Below are positions 9,239 to 17,090 of a stretch of 64,000 nucleotides of DNA, piece after piece. The notes beneath the pieces are model-generated. The model was not told the origin of the DNA and ran no database searches. It saw only the letters and a program-made list of their open reading frames with translations. This DNA comes from Pseudobacillus lumedeiriae (lineage in GTDB: Bacteria > Bacillota > Bacilli > Bacillales > Domibacillaceae). Both the position numbers and the translations under genes were made by a program. The first letter of the stretch is position 1. Every line of letters begins with the position of its first letter. The stretch lies in assembly GCF_044891285.1 (NCBI RefSeq), contig NZ_JAUIYO010000002.1, positions 372,001-436,000 of the forward strand. The letters run 5' to 3'.

Positions 9239-10045
9239 ATGGTGATCAAAAAGAAAGGGTCTTTATTGATTGCCGTTTTTCTGTTACTTGGGGGTTGTAC
9301 AGCGGTAGAACAGCCGGAAAAAACGGTAAATCAATCGTCCGAAATGGTGAGCGACCATGCAACAGAAGAGAGGGAGAATCTCTCTTCTGCAGTTGATTCG
9401 TCTGATTCGGATATAGCAGAGAAAAAAGAGTTGACAGGTATTGTTACTTATGTGGTAGATGGGGATACATTCGATATCAAGCTGTCGAATGGACAGGAAG
9501 AGCGCGTTCGCATGACACTCATTGATACACCGGAAACAAAACATCCGCGTCTCGGTGTTCAGCCTTTTGGTCCTGAAGCCTCTGCTTTTACTAAAAAGTT
9601 ATTAACTGATAAGAAGGTATCTTTAGAATTGGATGTACAAGAGCGTGACCGTTATGGACGTGTTCTTGCCTATGTGTGGCTTGATGGTCAATTAGTGAAT
9701 GAGCAGCTGATTAGGAAAGGACTGGCACGTGTAGCTGTTTTTCCACCGAATACGAAATATGTCGACCGTTTCGAAGAAGTACAGCAAAAGGCCCGCGAAC
9801 AAAGGATGGGAATTTGGTCACTAGAAGACTATGTAACAGACCGCGGGTATAATACGGAAATAAAGAAAGAAGACAAGGCTGCTGCCCCAACAGGTGATTG
9901 TGAGATTAAAGGGAACATCTCAAGTTCAGGAGAGAAAATCTATCATATGCCCGGCAATCAGTCATACGAGGTAACTAAACCAGAGAAAATATTTTGTACA
10001 AAAGAGGAAGCAGAAGCAGCCGGATTTAGGGCAGCTAAAAGATAA
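9239..10045 (+). CDS. Secreted SNase-type nuclease lipoprotein with C-terminal sunset-like domain
   Basis: The 268-residue product begins with a lipoprotein signal (LLLGGC), followed by a polar linker and a staphylococcal-nuclease domain (about residues 68-200). Catalytic features are visible: VVDGDTFD, RMTLIDTPET with the paired Arg and Glu, and DRYGRVLAYVW with the second Arg. After a short linker comes a small Cys-containing domain (CEIKGNIS to AEAAGFRAAKR) like that of B. subtilis YokF/YncB-type nucleases. It would degrade DNA or RNA outside the membrane in a calcium-dependent way. A GTG at 9242 is an equally close alternative start. It follows the transglycosylase gene closely. Confidence 0.9.
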   Translation: MVIKKKGSLLIAVFLLLGGCTAVEQPEKTVNQSSEMVSDHATEERENLSSAVDSSDSDIAEKKELTGIVTYVVDGDTFDIKLSNGQEERVRMTLIDTPETKHPRLGVQPFGPEASAFTKKLLTDKKVSLELDVQERDRYGRVLAYVWLDGQLVNEQLIRKGLARVAVFPPNTKYVDRFEEVQQKAREQRMGIWSLEDYVTDRGYNTEIKKEDKAAAPTGDCEIKGNISSSGEKIYHMPGNQSYEVTKPEKIFCTKEEAEAAGFRAAKR

Positions 10046-10052
10046 AAGGGCG

Positions 10053-10093
10053 AACAACCTTCTATTAGCCTGTCTGTTGCCCGCACTTTTTTC
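10053..10093 (+). terminator. Probable terminator after the nuclease gene
   Basis: GGGCGAACA pairs with TGTTGCCC around a loop of about 20 nt (one bulge), followed by a T-rich stretch. Confidence 0.5.
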
Positions 10094-10142
10094 TCCTTCG
10101 CACATAAAATGTGTTAATCACTGACTGTGGAAGGAGTAAAAA

Positions 10143-10340
10143 ATGGATAATTATCGTAAGCAGGAAAAAAGATGTGGCATGACGGATAGAGAACGTGAAG
10201 AAAGAATGCGGCGTATTCACGAGTTTTGGTGGGGAAGCTGTCCAAGAAGAGAAGAAAGTTGTAAAAAAAGAGAAGATGATTGTAAAGAAAGTGAAAAGAA
10301 TTGTAAGGGATGGCAAGGAAATTGTAGAGACAGGAAGTAG
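10143..10340 (+). CDS. Small charged protein with cysteines every seventh residue
   Basis: The 65-residue product is very rich in Arg, Lys, Glu and Cys. Cysteines fall at 33, 40, 47, 54 and 61, exactly seven apart, in units such as SCKKRED and DCKESEK; another Cys is at 11. On a helix these five cysteines would form one stripe. There is no signal peptide. AAGGAG precedes the ATG and a hairpin terminator follows the stop, so it looks like a real single gene. I do not recognise the family; metal binding or disulfide cross-linking, for instance in a spore layer, are guesses. Confidence 0.65.
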   Translation: MDNYRKQEKRCGMTDREREERMRRIHEFWWGSCPRREESCKKREDDCKESEKNCKGWQGNCRDRK

Positions 10341-10349
10341 AACATAACA

Positions 10350-10381
10350 AAAAAAGCGGCCTTTTTAGGTCGTTTTTTTTG
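10350..10381 (+). terminator. Rho-independent terminator
   Basis: A short CGGCC/GGTCG stem is flanked by A and T runs, 10 nt after the small Cys-rich gene. Confidence 0.7.
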
Positions 10382-10512
10382 TTTGGCGGCAGATCTGAAA
10401 ACAAGGAATGTTTCTTTCCATGAGAGAATGCAATAACACTTATCACATAATCAAAATAATAATTAACAAAAACTATGTTACGTTTAATCTAATTAATGTG
10501 GAGGTGATTGGG

Positions 10513-11553
10513 TTGGAAGCACAAAAAATACAAACGTACAAACAAGCCGGGCCAGGAAAAGAAGGGAAGTCCCGCACCGTTGTAAAAGGAGTCATGTTAA
10601 CTTTATTTATTGCGGTTACTGCCAGCTTAATTGCTAAACTACCTTTTTTTAGCATAATGGGTATTATGATTTTATCCATCTTAATTGGGATGGCTTGGAA
10701 AAATACACTTCAAGTAAAGCCCGGCTATCAGGAGGGAATTCAATTTAGCAGTAAAGTACTGCTGCGGGCGGGAATTATCTTATTAGGCTTCCGCTTGAAT
10801 CTGTTAGATATTGTGGCAGCAGGTTACGCGGTTCTAGTAACAGATATACTTGTTATTGCTTTTACGATGTCGTTTATTCTTTTGCTAGGAAAAGTATTTA
10901 AGCTAGACAAGCATTTGTCAATGTTAATAGCAGCGGGTACAGCTATTTGCGGCGCTGCAGCGATCATTGCTGTTGCACCGATCATTAAAAATAGACAAGA
11001 GCATACAGCGATTGCTGTTTCTTGTATCGCTATTTTAGGAACAATAGGTGCACTTATTTATATCTTCCTATTTCCTTATCTGCCAATTAGCAACTATGAA
11101 TATGGCGTCTTAACAGGGGCAACCCTCCATGAACTGGCTCATGTTGTTGCAGCAGCTGTTCCGGGAGGAGTAGAAAGCAGTCAATCAGCTGTCATTGTGA
11201 AGCTAGGCAGAGTGCTTTTGTTAATACCAGTTGCTTTATTGATCAGTTTTGTTATTAACAGAAAAGAATTGACAGAGAAAGGTTTGAAAGGTCTGCCAAT
11301 TCCGTGGTTTATTTTCGGATTTTTATTTGCCAGCTTTATTAACACATTAAATTTTATCCCAGATAGTGTTGTTGGCTATCTACTTCTATTAAGCACTTAT
11401 TTGCTCGCTATGGGCATGGCAGGTCTTGGACTGAATGTCAATTATAAAGACTTTGCAAAAGAAGGTATTAAGCCAGTGGGAGTTGCTGTTGTTGGTTTCG
11501 TGGGTTTATTGGCACTTGCTCCGCTGATTTTATTCATCTTTCGCATGATTTAA
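10513..11553 (+). CDS. YeiH/UPF0324-family membrane exporter, possibly for sulfite or sulfate
   Basis: The product is a 346-residue membrane protein with about ten hydrophobic segments and the family motifs GIILLGFRL, AAGTAICGAAAI and TLHELAHVVAA. It belongs to the conserved YeiH (UPF0324) family, annotated as putative sulfate exporters. The start is a TTG at 10513 placed after GGAGGTGA (10500-10507); an upstream in-frame ATG at 10408 has no ribosome binding site. A LysR regulator follows directly, as yeiE accompanies yeiH in enterobacteria. The Xsc enzyme 4.6 kb downstream releases sulfite, so export of that sulfite is a reasonable inferred role; the sequence alone does not prove the substrate. 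Confidence 0.8.
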   Translation: MEAQKIQTYKQAGPGKEGKSRTVVKGVMLTLFIAVTASLIAKLPFFSIMGIMILSILIGMAWKNTLQVKPGYQEGIQFSSKVLLRAGIILLGFRLNLLDIVAAGYAVLVTDILVIAFTMSFILLLGKVFKLDKHLSMLIAAGTAICGAAAIIAVAPIIKNRQEHTAIAVSCIAILGTIGALIYIFLFPYLPISNYEYGVLTGATLHELAHVVAAAVPGGVESSQSAVIVKLGRVLLLIPVALLISFVINRKELTEKGLKGLPIPWFIFGFLFASFINTLNFIPDSVVGYLLLLSTYLLAMGMAGLGLNVNYKDFAKEGIKPVGVAVVGFVGLLALAPLILFIFRMI

Positions 11554-11611
11554 CTAAAAAATCTCCTCTCACTCCTTTATAATGAAAGGGGGATCAGAGG
11601 GGAGAAGGAAA

Positions 11612-12505
11612 ATGAATTTAGAATATTTACGCTTATTTTATGCAGTGGCAAATAATAAAAACTTTTCACAGACGGCAAAAGAACTACATATATCTCAATC
11701 ATCTGTCAGTCTGCAAATTAAGCATTTAGAAGAGACGCTGCAAACAAAATTATTTGACCGTACCACTAAGAAGGTAGATTTAACACCAGCAGGACAAATT
11801 CTATACAAAAAAGCAGAAAAAATGCTTTTCTTAATGAATGAAATTCAAAATGAACTACAAGAGCTTAAAGGAGAGGTAGCAGGCCATTTAAATATTGGAG
11901 CCAGTTTAACAATTGGCGAGCATGTTCTGCCATTCCTAATTGCGGAATATAAAAAGAATTATCCGCTTGTGGATATTCATTTGAGAATGTGTAATTCAGA
12001 ACAAATTATTGAAAAGCTGTATAAACATGAATTAAATCTTGGTTTTATTGAATCAATGCTGTCCTACCCTAATTTAAAACAAATTCCGTTTCAAGAAGAT
12101 GAATTAGTTTTAATCGCTTCAAGCCGTTCCAAAATAATTAGTGAGCATAGTGTATCCAAGGAAGAACTTACTTCTCTGCCGTTTATCATTAGAGAAAAAG
12201 GATCTGGTACAAGACAGGTTATTGAAGGAAGTTTAAGAAAAAGCGGGGTTGATCCTGCAGCTTTAAGGACTGTGCTGGAACTGGAACATACAGAATCGAT
12301 TAAGAGCGCAGTAGAAGCCGACATTGGCATTTCTATTATCTCGAAATCAGCTGTGAAAAAAGAATTGCAGCTGGGAACATTAAAAGAGATAGAGATTGAT
12401 GGAGTCAAACTAATAAGACAATTTTATATGGTGTATTTTGAAGAAGCACTACAGCTGACAAGCGAAAAATTGATTGAGCTTGTTTTCTCTCAGGCTGGCA
12501 GTTAG
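11612..12505 (+). CDS. LysR-family regulator beside the YeiH exporter
   Basis: This is a 297-residue LysR-type regulator. The winged helix-turn-helix is at residues 1-60 (LRLFYAVANNKNFSQTAKEL, then HISQSSVSLQIKHLE), with a periplasmic-binding-protein-like effector domain from about 90. The ATG at 11612 follows GGGGAGAAGG, which fixes the start; an upstream ATG at 11582 is unsupported. It lies 58 nt after the exporter in the same direction. Enterobacterial YeiE, the LysR next to yeiH, has been linked to sulfite response; by analogy this one may sense sulfite or a sulfonate product. It could also be a CysL-like regulator. Confidence 0.85.
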   Translation: MNLEYLRLFYAVANNKNFSQTAKELHISQSSVSLQIKHLEETLQTKLFDRTTKKVDLTPAGQILYKKAEKMLFLMNEIQNELQELKGEVAGHLNIGASLTIGEHVLPFLIAEYKKNYPLVDIHLRMCNSEQIIEKLYKHELNLGFIESMLSYPNLKQIPFQEDELVLIASSRSKIISEHSVSKEELTSLPFIIREKGSGTRQVIEGSLRKSGVDPAALRTVLELEHTESIKSAVEADIGISIISKSAVKKELQLGTLKEIEIDGVKLIRQFYMVYFEEALQLTSEKLIELVFSQAGS

Positions 12506-12514
12506 TTCTAACAG

Positions 12515-12564
12515 CGAGTATTGATCAGGATTCTTAAGAAGAACCCAATCGGTACTCGTTTTTG
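12515..12564 (+). terminator. Rho-independent terminator after the LysR gene
   Basis: CGAGTATTGAT (12515-12525) pairs with ATCGGTACTCG (12548-12558), using two G-U pairs, then TTTTTG. Confidence 0.75.
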
Positions 12565-12630
12565 TTATATAATTGTTTTACAAGAGGGATAAATCATCAT
12601 AAGATGAAAAAAAGAGAAAGAGGTGTTTAT

Positions 12631-13356
12631 ATGGAAAAGTTAAATCCTAAAAACCCCATACCGCTTCATATTCAATTGAGAAATAAAATAGAAGGATTAA
12701 TTAACGAGGGCCATTACCGTAATAAAATTCCGAGTGAACGGCAATTGATGGATGAGTATGAGGTAAGTAGAAGTACAGTGAGGGAAGCAGTAGCCCATCT
12801 CGTTCGGGAAGGTATTGTGGAGAAAGTGCATGGCAAGGGGACATTTATTTCATCGAAAGCTATTCAAGATTGGCTGGGATCATTAACAAGTACAACCGAA
12901 ACCATCAGGAAAATGGGGATGGAGCCAGGGGCCAGACTTGTTACGCATGGAACGATTATTCCTCCTCATGAGATTGTAGAAGCGACAGGGCTTGAAAAAG
13001 CTTATTTTATCAAAAGAATCCGATATGCAAACGATATTCCACTGGCTATTGAGCTACAATATTACCCGGTTGAAATTGGCGAGAAGCTGGCTCAACTAGA
13101 TATTGATAAAGGGACTCTTTTTGACTTGATAGAAGAAAATCTCGGCATCAAATTAGCGGAAGCAGAACAGCTGATTACAAGTAGCTTTTTAAGTAAAGAA
13201 GATGCGGAGCTATTAGGTGTTTCGGATTCGTTTAATGTATTAAATACGGAGCGGAAGCTTATGGATCATTCGGGGCGGCTGATTGAGTATTATGTTGCCT
13301 TTTTTAGATCAGATATGTATTCTTTCCGAATAAAACTAAGTAAAAAAAGCAACTAG
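12631..13356 (+). CDS. GntR/HutC-family transcriptional regulator
   Basis: The 241-residue protein has an N-terminal GntR winged helix (PLHIQLRNKIEGLINEG, PSERQLMDEYEVSRSTVREA, HGKGTFIS) and a UTRA effector domain of the HutC subfamily from about residue 80. The ATG at 12631 follows AGAAAGAGGTG; an in-frame upstream start at 12562 lies in the terminator. It is transcribed toward the Tpa/Xsc genes and is the best candidate for their local regulator; UTRA domains bind small metabolites. A run of short repeats (13557-13603) between it and tpa could be its operator array. Confidence 0.85.
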   Translation: MEKLNPKNPIPLHIQLRNKIEGLINEGHYRNKIPSERQLMDEYEVSRSTVREAVAHLVREGIVEKVHGKGTFISSKAIQDWLGSLTSTTETIRKMGMEPGARLVTHGTIIPPHEIVEATGLEKAYFIKRIRYANDIPLAIELQYYPVEIGEKLAQLDIDKGTLFDLIEENLGIKLAEAEQLITSSFLSKEDAELLGVSDSFNVLNTERKLMDHSGRLIEYYVAFFRSDMYSFRIKLSKKSN

Positions 13357-13741
13357 TTAAGGAGCAGCTAGGATAACATAAGGCTGCTTCCTAACGATGA
13401 ATCTGTCAATTAGTAAATAGACTATCTTTTATCAAGAATGTAAATAAGTATGAATTAAAAAAGTAATAAGTAATATTTTTAGAATTTATTGAATATTTTA
13501 AAAACATGTGTTTTAATAAGGTTAACACCAAGAGACAAACACAAACTGGTACGGATGACACGACGACACGACATGACACGACAAGAGAGTACAAAAGAGT
13601 ACACATGAAAGAAGAGAAGAAGAAAGGGGAGCCATAAACAACGATCAATTTAAAAAGTTAAGTGCTAGTAAATTCGCTGTTGATGCAGCTGAGTTTAATA
13701 GATAATTAGTCACTTATAAATACTAGTTAAAGGGGGCAAAC
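13357..13741. other. Regulatory spacer upstream of tpa
   Basis: The stretch has no normal gene. It contains the GACACGAC/AGAGTACA repeat array (13557-13603). After an AAAGGGGAG there is an open stretch of 23 codons (13634-13705) starting with ATA and ending 36 nt before tpa. The ribosome binding site of tpa is AAGGGGGC at 13731-13738. Confidence 0.5.
13557..13603 (+). repeat. Short direct-repeat array before tpa, possible operator
   Basis: GACACGAC occurs three times (13557, 13565, 13575), followed by AGAGTACA twice (13586, 13596). Spacings of 8 or 10 bp place repeats close to one helical turn apart, as expected for cooperative regulator binding. The link to the GntR regulator is inferred from position only. 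Confidence 0.5.
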
Positions 13742-15109
13742 ATGATGACTCAATTGAAGGTGCAAGATAATCAAAAGCTGGTTAAACAAGATAATGAGCA
13801 TTTGTGGCACGCGATGAGCCGTCACGTAGAAGGCGGCCAGCCGATGATCGCTGAGTCAGGCGAAGGTGCATGGTTCACAGACCTTGAAGGCAAAAGATAC
13901 TTAGATGGTGTTTCGGGGTTATGGTGCTTGAACTTAGGACATGGACGTGAGGAAATTGTCGAAGCTGCAGCAGAACAAATGAAAAGGCTTTCTTATTTCC
14001 CTCTTACGTTAAGCCATCAGCCGGCTATTGAATTATCCGCGAAAATAAGTGAATTATTAGGGGCCTCATATAAAACATTTTTCTCGAATAGCGGATCAGA
14101 AGCCAATGAAACAGCTTTCAAGATTGCCAGACAGTATCATCAGCAAAATGGAAATCCAGGTAAATATAAATTCATTTCCAGATATCGTGCTTATCATGGA
14201 TCAACTCTAGGAGCTCTGAGTGCAACAGCACAAGCAAATAGAAGGGTAAAATACGATCCGGGTGTACCAGGATTCCTTCATGTTCCGCCTCCATATAGCT
14301 ATCGCTGTCCATTTGGTGAAGAAGTGACAAATTGTGACAAAGTGGCGGCTGATCAAATTGATCAAATGATTACATGGGAAGGTGCCGAATCAGTAGCTGC
14401 AGTAATTATGGAGCCGTTTATTTCCGGAGGAGGGGTCATTATTCCTTCCAGCGAATATTTACAGCGAGTAGCAGAGATATGTAAGAAACATGACGTGCTC
14501 TTGATTATTGATGAAGTCGTTTCTGGGTTTGGCCGTACAGGTAAAATGTTTGGCTTTATGCATTCAGAAGGTGTTCAGCCAGATATTGTTACGATGGCGA
14601 AAGGGCTGACAAGCGGATACTTGCCGCTCGGGGCGACGGCTGTCCATTCCCGAATTTATGAAAAGTTTAAAGAGAAGGGTGCAGACAATCATCTTCGTCA
14701 CGTATCGACATACGGGGGACATCCAGCAAGCTGCGCGGTTGCATTGAAAAATATCGAAATTATTGAAAGAGAAGGCATCGTAGAAAGAGTAGCACGGCTC
14801 GGAGAAGTCATTTTAGGCAAGTTGAATGAGCTAGAGAACCATCCATTTGTTGGAGAGGTGCGCTCAAAAGGATTCTTATATGGACTGGAATTGGTAAAAG
14901 ATAAAGTAACGAAAGAGCCAATTTCAGATGAGATCATTGGCGGTATTATTGCCAAGTGCAAGGAAAAGGGATTAATCATTGGCCGCAATGGCGACACTGT
15001 TCCGGGCTTTAACAATGTACTGATCGTAGCGCCGCCGCTCTCATCTACGGAAGATGACTTGCATTTCTTAGTTAATACAATTGTTGAGGTTTTTGAAAGC
15101 ACGAAATAA
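13742..15109 (+). CDS. tpa: Class III aminotransferase, probably taurine:pyruvate aminotransferase
   Basis: This is a 455-residue PLP-dependent fold-I omega-aminotransferase. Motifs include the glycine-rich SNSGSEANETA, the DEVVSGFGRTG motif with the cofactor-binding Asp, and MAKGLTSGYLPLGA with the Schiff-base lysine at about 287. The class alone acts on many omega-amines. Assignment to taurine (giving sulfoacetaldehyde plus alanine from pyruvate) rests on the next gene being Xsc, 50 nt downstream in the same operon. Alanine formed this way could be recycled by Ald, encoded at 5.3 kb. The alternative amino acceptor 2-oxoglutarate cannot be excluded. The start ATG-ATG follows AAAGGGGGC. Confidence 0.8.
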   Translation: MMTQLKVQDNQKLVKQDNEHLWHAMSRHVEGGQPMIAESGEGAWFTDLEGKRYLDGVSGLWCLNLGHGREEIVEAAAEQMKRLSYFPLTLSHQPAIELSAKISELLGASYKTFFSNSGSEANETAFKIARQYHQQNGNPGKYKFISRYRAYHGSTLGALSATAQANRRVKYDPGVPGFLHVPPPYSYRCPFGEEVTNCDKVAADQIDQMITWEGAESVAAVIMEPFISGGGVIIPSSEYLQRVAEICKKHDVLLIIDEVVSGFGRTGKMFGFMHSEGVQPDIVTMAKGLTSGYLPLGATAVHSRIYEKFKEKGADNHLRHVSTYGGHPASCAVALKNIEIIEREGIVERVARLGEVILGKLNELENHPFVGEVRSKGFLYGLELVKDKVTKEPISDEIIGGIIAKCKEKGLIIGRNGDTVPGFNNVLIVAPPLSSTEDDLHFLVNTIVEVFESTK

Positions 15110-15159
15110 TTTTTAATCATACAAAATAAAAAATAACTGGACAGAAAGGTTGGGTTCAA

Positions 15160-16929
15160 ATGGTTAAAGCAGAAAAAGAATTAAAGGTTATGCAAGGAAA
15201 GAAATTAAAAATGACACCGAGTGAGGCAATCGTTGAAACATTGCTTGCAGAGGGCATTGATCAAATGTACGGAATTTTAGGATCAGCGTTCATGGATATG
15301 CTGGATTTACTGCCAACAGCAGGCATTAAATTCATTCCGGTTCGCCACGAGCAAAGTGCTGCTCATATGGCAGATGCATTTACACGTGTCACTGGAAAAG
15401 CAGGCGTAGTAATCGGACAGAATGGACCGGGTGTTACAAATATGGTCACATCAGTTGCCGCTGCAAACATGGCACATACGCCGATGATCGTTATTGCGCC
15501 GTCTGCCGGTACAAAAACAATTGGATGGGATGGTTTCCAAGAGTGTGATGAAGCTTCTGTATTCGACAAAATTACAAAAGCGACAGTGAAAGTAACTCAT
15601 CCAAGCCGTGTGGCAGATTGTTTGCGCACAGCATTCCGTCTTGCTTATGCAGAACGCGGCCCGGTTCTTTATCATATTCCACGTGATTACTTCTATGGCG
15701 AAGTAGAAGATTATATTTTAAAGCCATCTCAATACCGTGTAGAGAAAAAAGGATTCGGAGATTCTCAAGCTATTGATCAAGCAGTAGAATTGTTGAAACA
15801 AGCGAAAAATCCTGCCATTATTTCTGGAAGAGGAGCCGTTGACGCTGACGCTATTGAACTAGTGAAAGAATTGGCAGAGAAATTGAGCGCACCAGTTGCT
15901 GTTTCTTATATGCATAATGATGCTTTCCCAGCAGATCATCCGCAGGCAGTTGGTCCAATCGGTTACATGGGATCAAAAGCAGCGATGCACTCTTTGAAAG
16001 ACGCTGATGTGCTTCTAGCTATTGGAACAAGATTATCTGTATTTGGAACTTTACCATGCTATGATATTGACTATTTCCCTAAAAATGCTAAAATTATTCA
16101 AATTGATATTAATCATCGGAATATTGCGAGAACTCATCCGGTGGAGGTAGGTATTCTAGGTGATGCGTATGATTCTACAGCAGAAATCTTAAAGCGCTTA
16201 CAAGACAGCGGAGCTTCTTTTGCACCTAATAAAGAACGACTGCAAAAAATCGCTGCTGAAAAAGAAAAATGGGAACAAGAACTTGTTGACTTGGCAATGG
16301 TACCAGGCAATCCGATGAACCCTAGACGAGCACTCCTTGAAATTAACCGTGCTCTTCCAGATAACGCTGTTGTGGCTTCTGATATCGGTAATACATCATC
16401 TACATCTAACGCGTATTTAACATTTAATCAACCGCGTAAACACTTAGCTGCTTTGACATTTGGAAACTGCGGATTTGCTTATCCGGCTGCAATGGGTGCT
16501 GTTCTTGCTGATCCGTCTTCTCCAGCCTTCTGTATTGTTGGGGATGGGGCATGGGGCATGAGCCTTCATGAAGTGAGCACAGCTGTAGAGCAAAAGCTTC
16601 CTGTTATTGCTTGTGTATTCAATAATGGAGCTTGGTGTGCGGAGAAGAAAAACCAAGTGGACTTCTATAACAACCGCTTTGTAGGAGCAGACATTGAGGG
16701 ACCAAACTTTGCTGAAGTAGCAAAAAGCATGGGAGCAGAAGGCATTCGCGTAGATAATCCAGAAGATCTGCGAAAAGCGATTGAAACTGCACTTGCTTCT
16801 AAAAAGCCAACAGTTATTGATATTTTAGTAGACGGTACGCAGCTGGCACCTCCATTTAGAAAAGATGCCCTGCAAATGCCAACTCGCCTTCTTGAAAAAT
16901 ATGCACATCTTGATCATAAAAACTGGTAA
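15160..16929 (+). CDS. xsc: Sulfoacetaldehyde acetyltransferase
   Basis: Xsc is a thiamine-diphosphate enzyme that turns sulfoacetaldehyde and phosphate into acetyl phosphate and sulfite, the carbon-sulfur cleavage step of taurine breakdown. The 589-residue product has the N-terminal PYR domain with the TPP-activating Glu at about residue 64 (VRHEQSAAHMADAF), the central Rossmann-like domain and the C-terminal PP domain with GDGAWG followed by NN. Motifs QNGPGVTN and KTIGWDGFQE near the N-terminus follow Xsc rather than acetolactate synthase. It is the second gene after tpa and ends at a strong terminator. Phosphotransacetylase, needed to use acetyl phosphate, is not in the window. Confidence 0.87.
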   Translation: MVKAEKELKVMQGKKLKMTPSEAIVETLLAEGIDQMYGILGSAFMDMLDLLPTAGIKFIPVRHEQSAAHMADAFTRVTGKAGVVIGQNGPGVTNMVTSVAAANMAHTPMIVIAPSAGTKTIGWDGFQECDEASVFDKITKATVKVTHPSRVADCLRTAFRLAYAERGPVLYHIPRDYFYGEVEDYILKPSQYRVEKKGFGDSQAIDQAVELLKQAKNPAIISGRGAVDADAIELVKELAEKLSAPVAVSYMHNDAFPADHPQAVGPIGYMGSKAAMHSLKDADVLLAIGTRLSVFGTLPCYDIDYFPKNAKIIQIDINHRNIARTHPVEVGILGDAYDSTAEILKRLQDSGASFAPNKERLQKIAAEKEKWEQELVDLAMVPGNPMNPRRALLEINRALPDNAVVASDIGNTSSTSNAYLTFNQPRKHLAALTFGNCGFAYPAAMGAVLADPSSPAFCIVGDGAWGMSLHEVSTAVEQKLPVIACVFNNGAWCAEKKNQVDFYNNRFVGADIEGPNFAEVAKSMGAEGIRVDNPEDLRKAIETALASKKPTVIDILVDGTQLAPPFRKDALQMPTRLLEKYAHLDHKNW

Positions 16930-16933
16930 AAAG

Positions 16934-16968
16934 AAAAAGGGGCTTTTTAAAAAAGCCCCTTTTTTTTC
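16934..16968 (+). terminator. Rho-independent terminator after xsc
   Basis: AAAAAGGGGCTTTTT pairs with AAAAAGCCCCTTTTTTTT, a strong GC core with a long T tract. Confidence 0.9.
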
Positions 16969-17090
16969 AAAAAAATGTCCCCCTGCCTAAAAAAGAAGGT
17001 CTTTCTGAAGGGCTAATATGGGATTGTAGATGCTAATAGAAGAGCCAAGTGACGTTTTGAATGGAAATCCCGCAATACAGGAGGTATATG

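Noticed and set aside
13557..13603. CRISPR-like repeats
   Set aside because: The units are 8 bp, spacers are absent or two bases long, and no cas genes are near.
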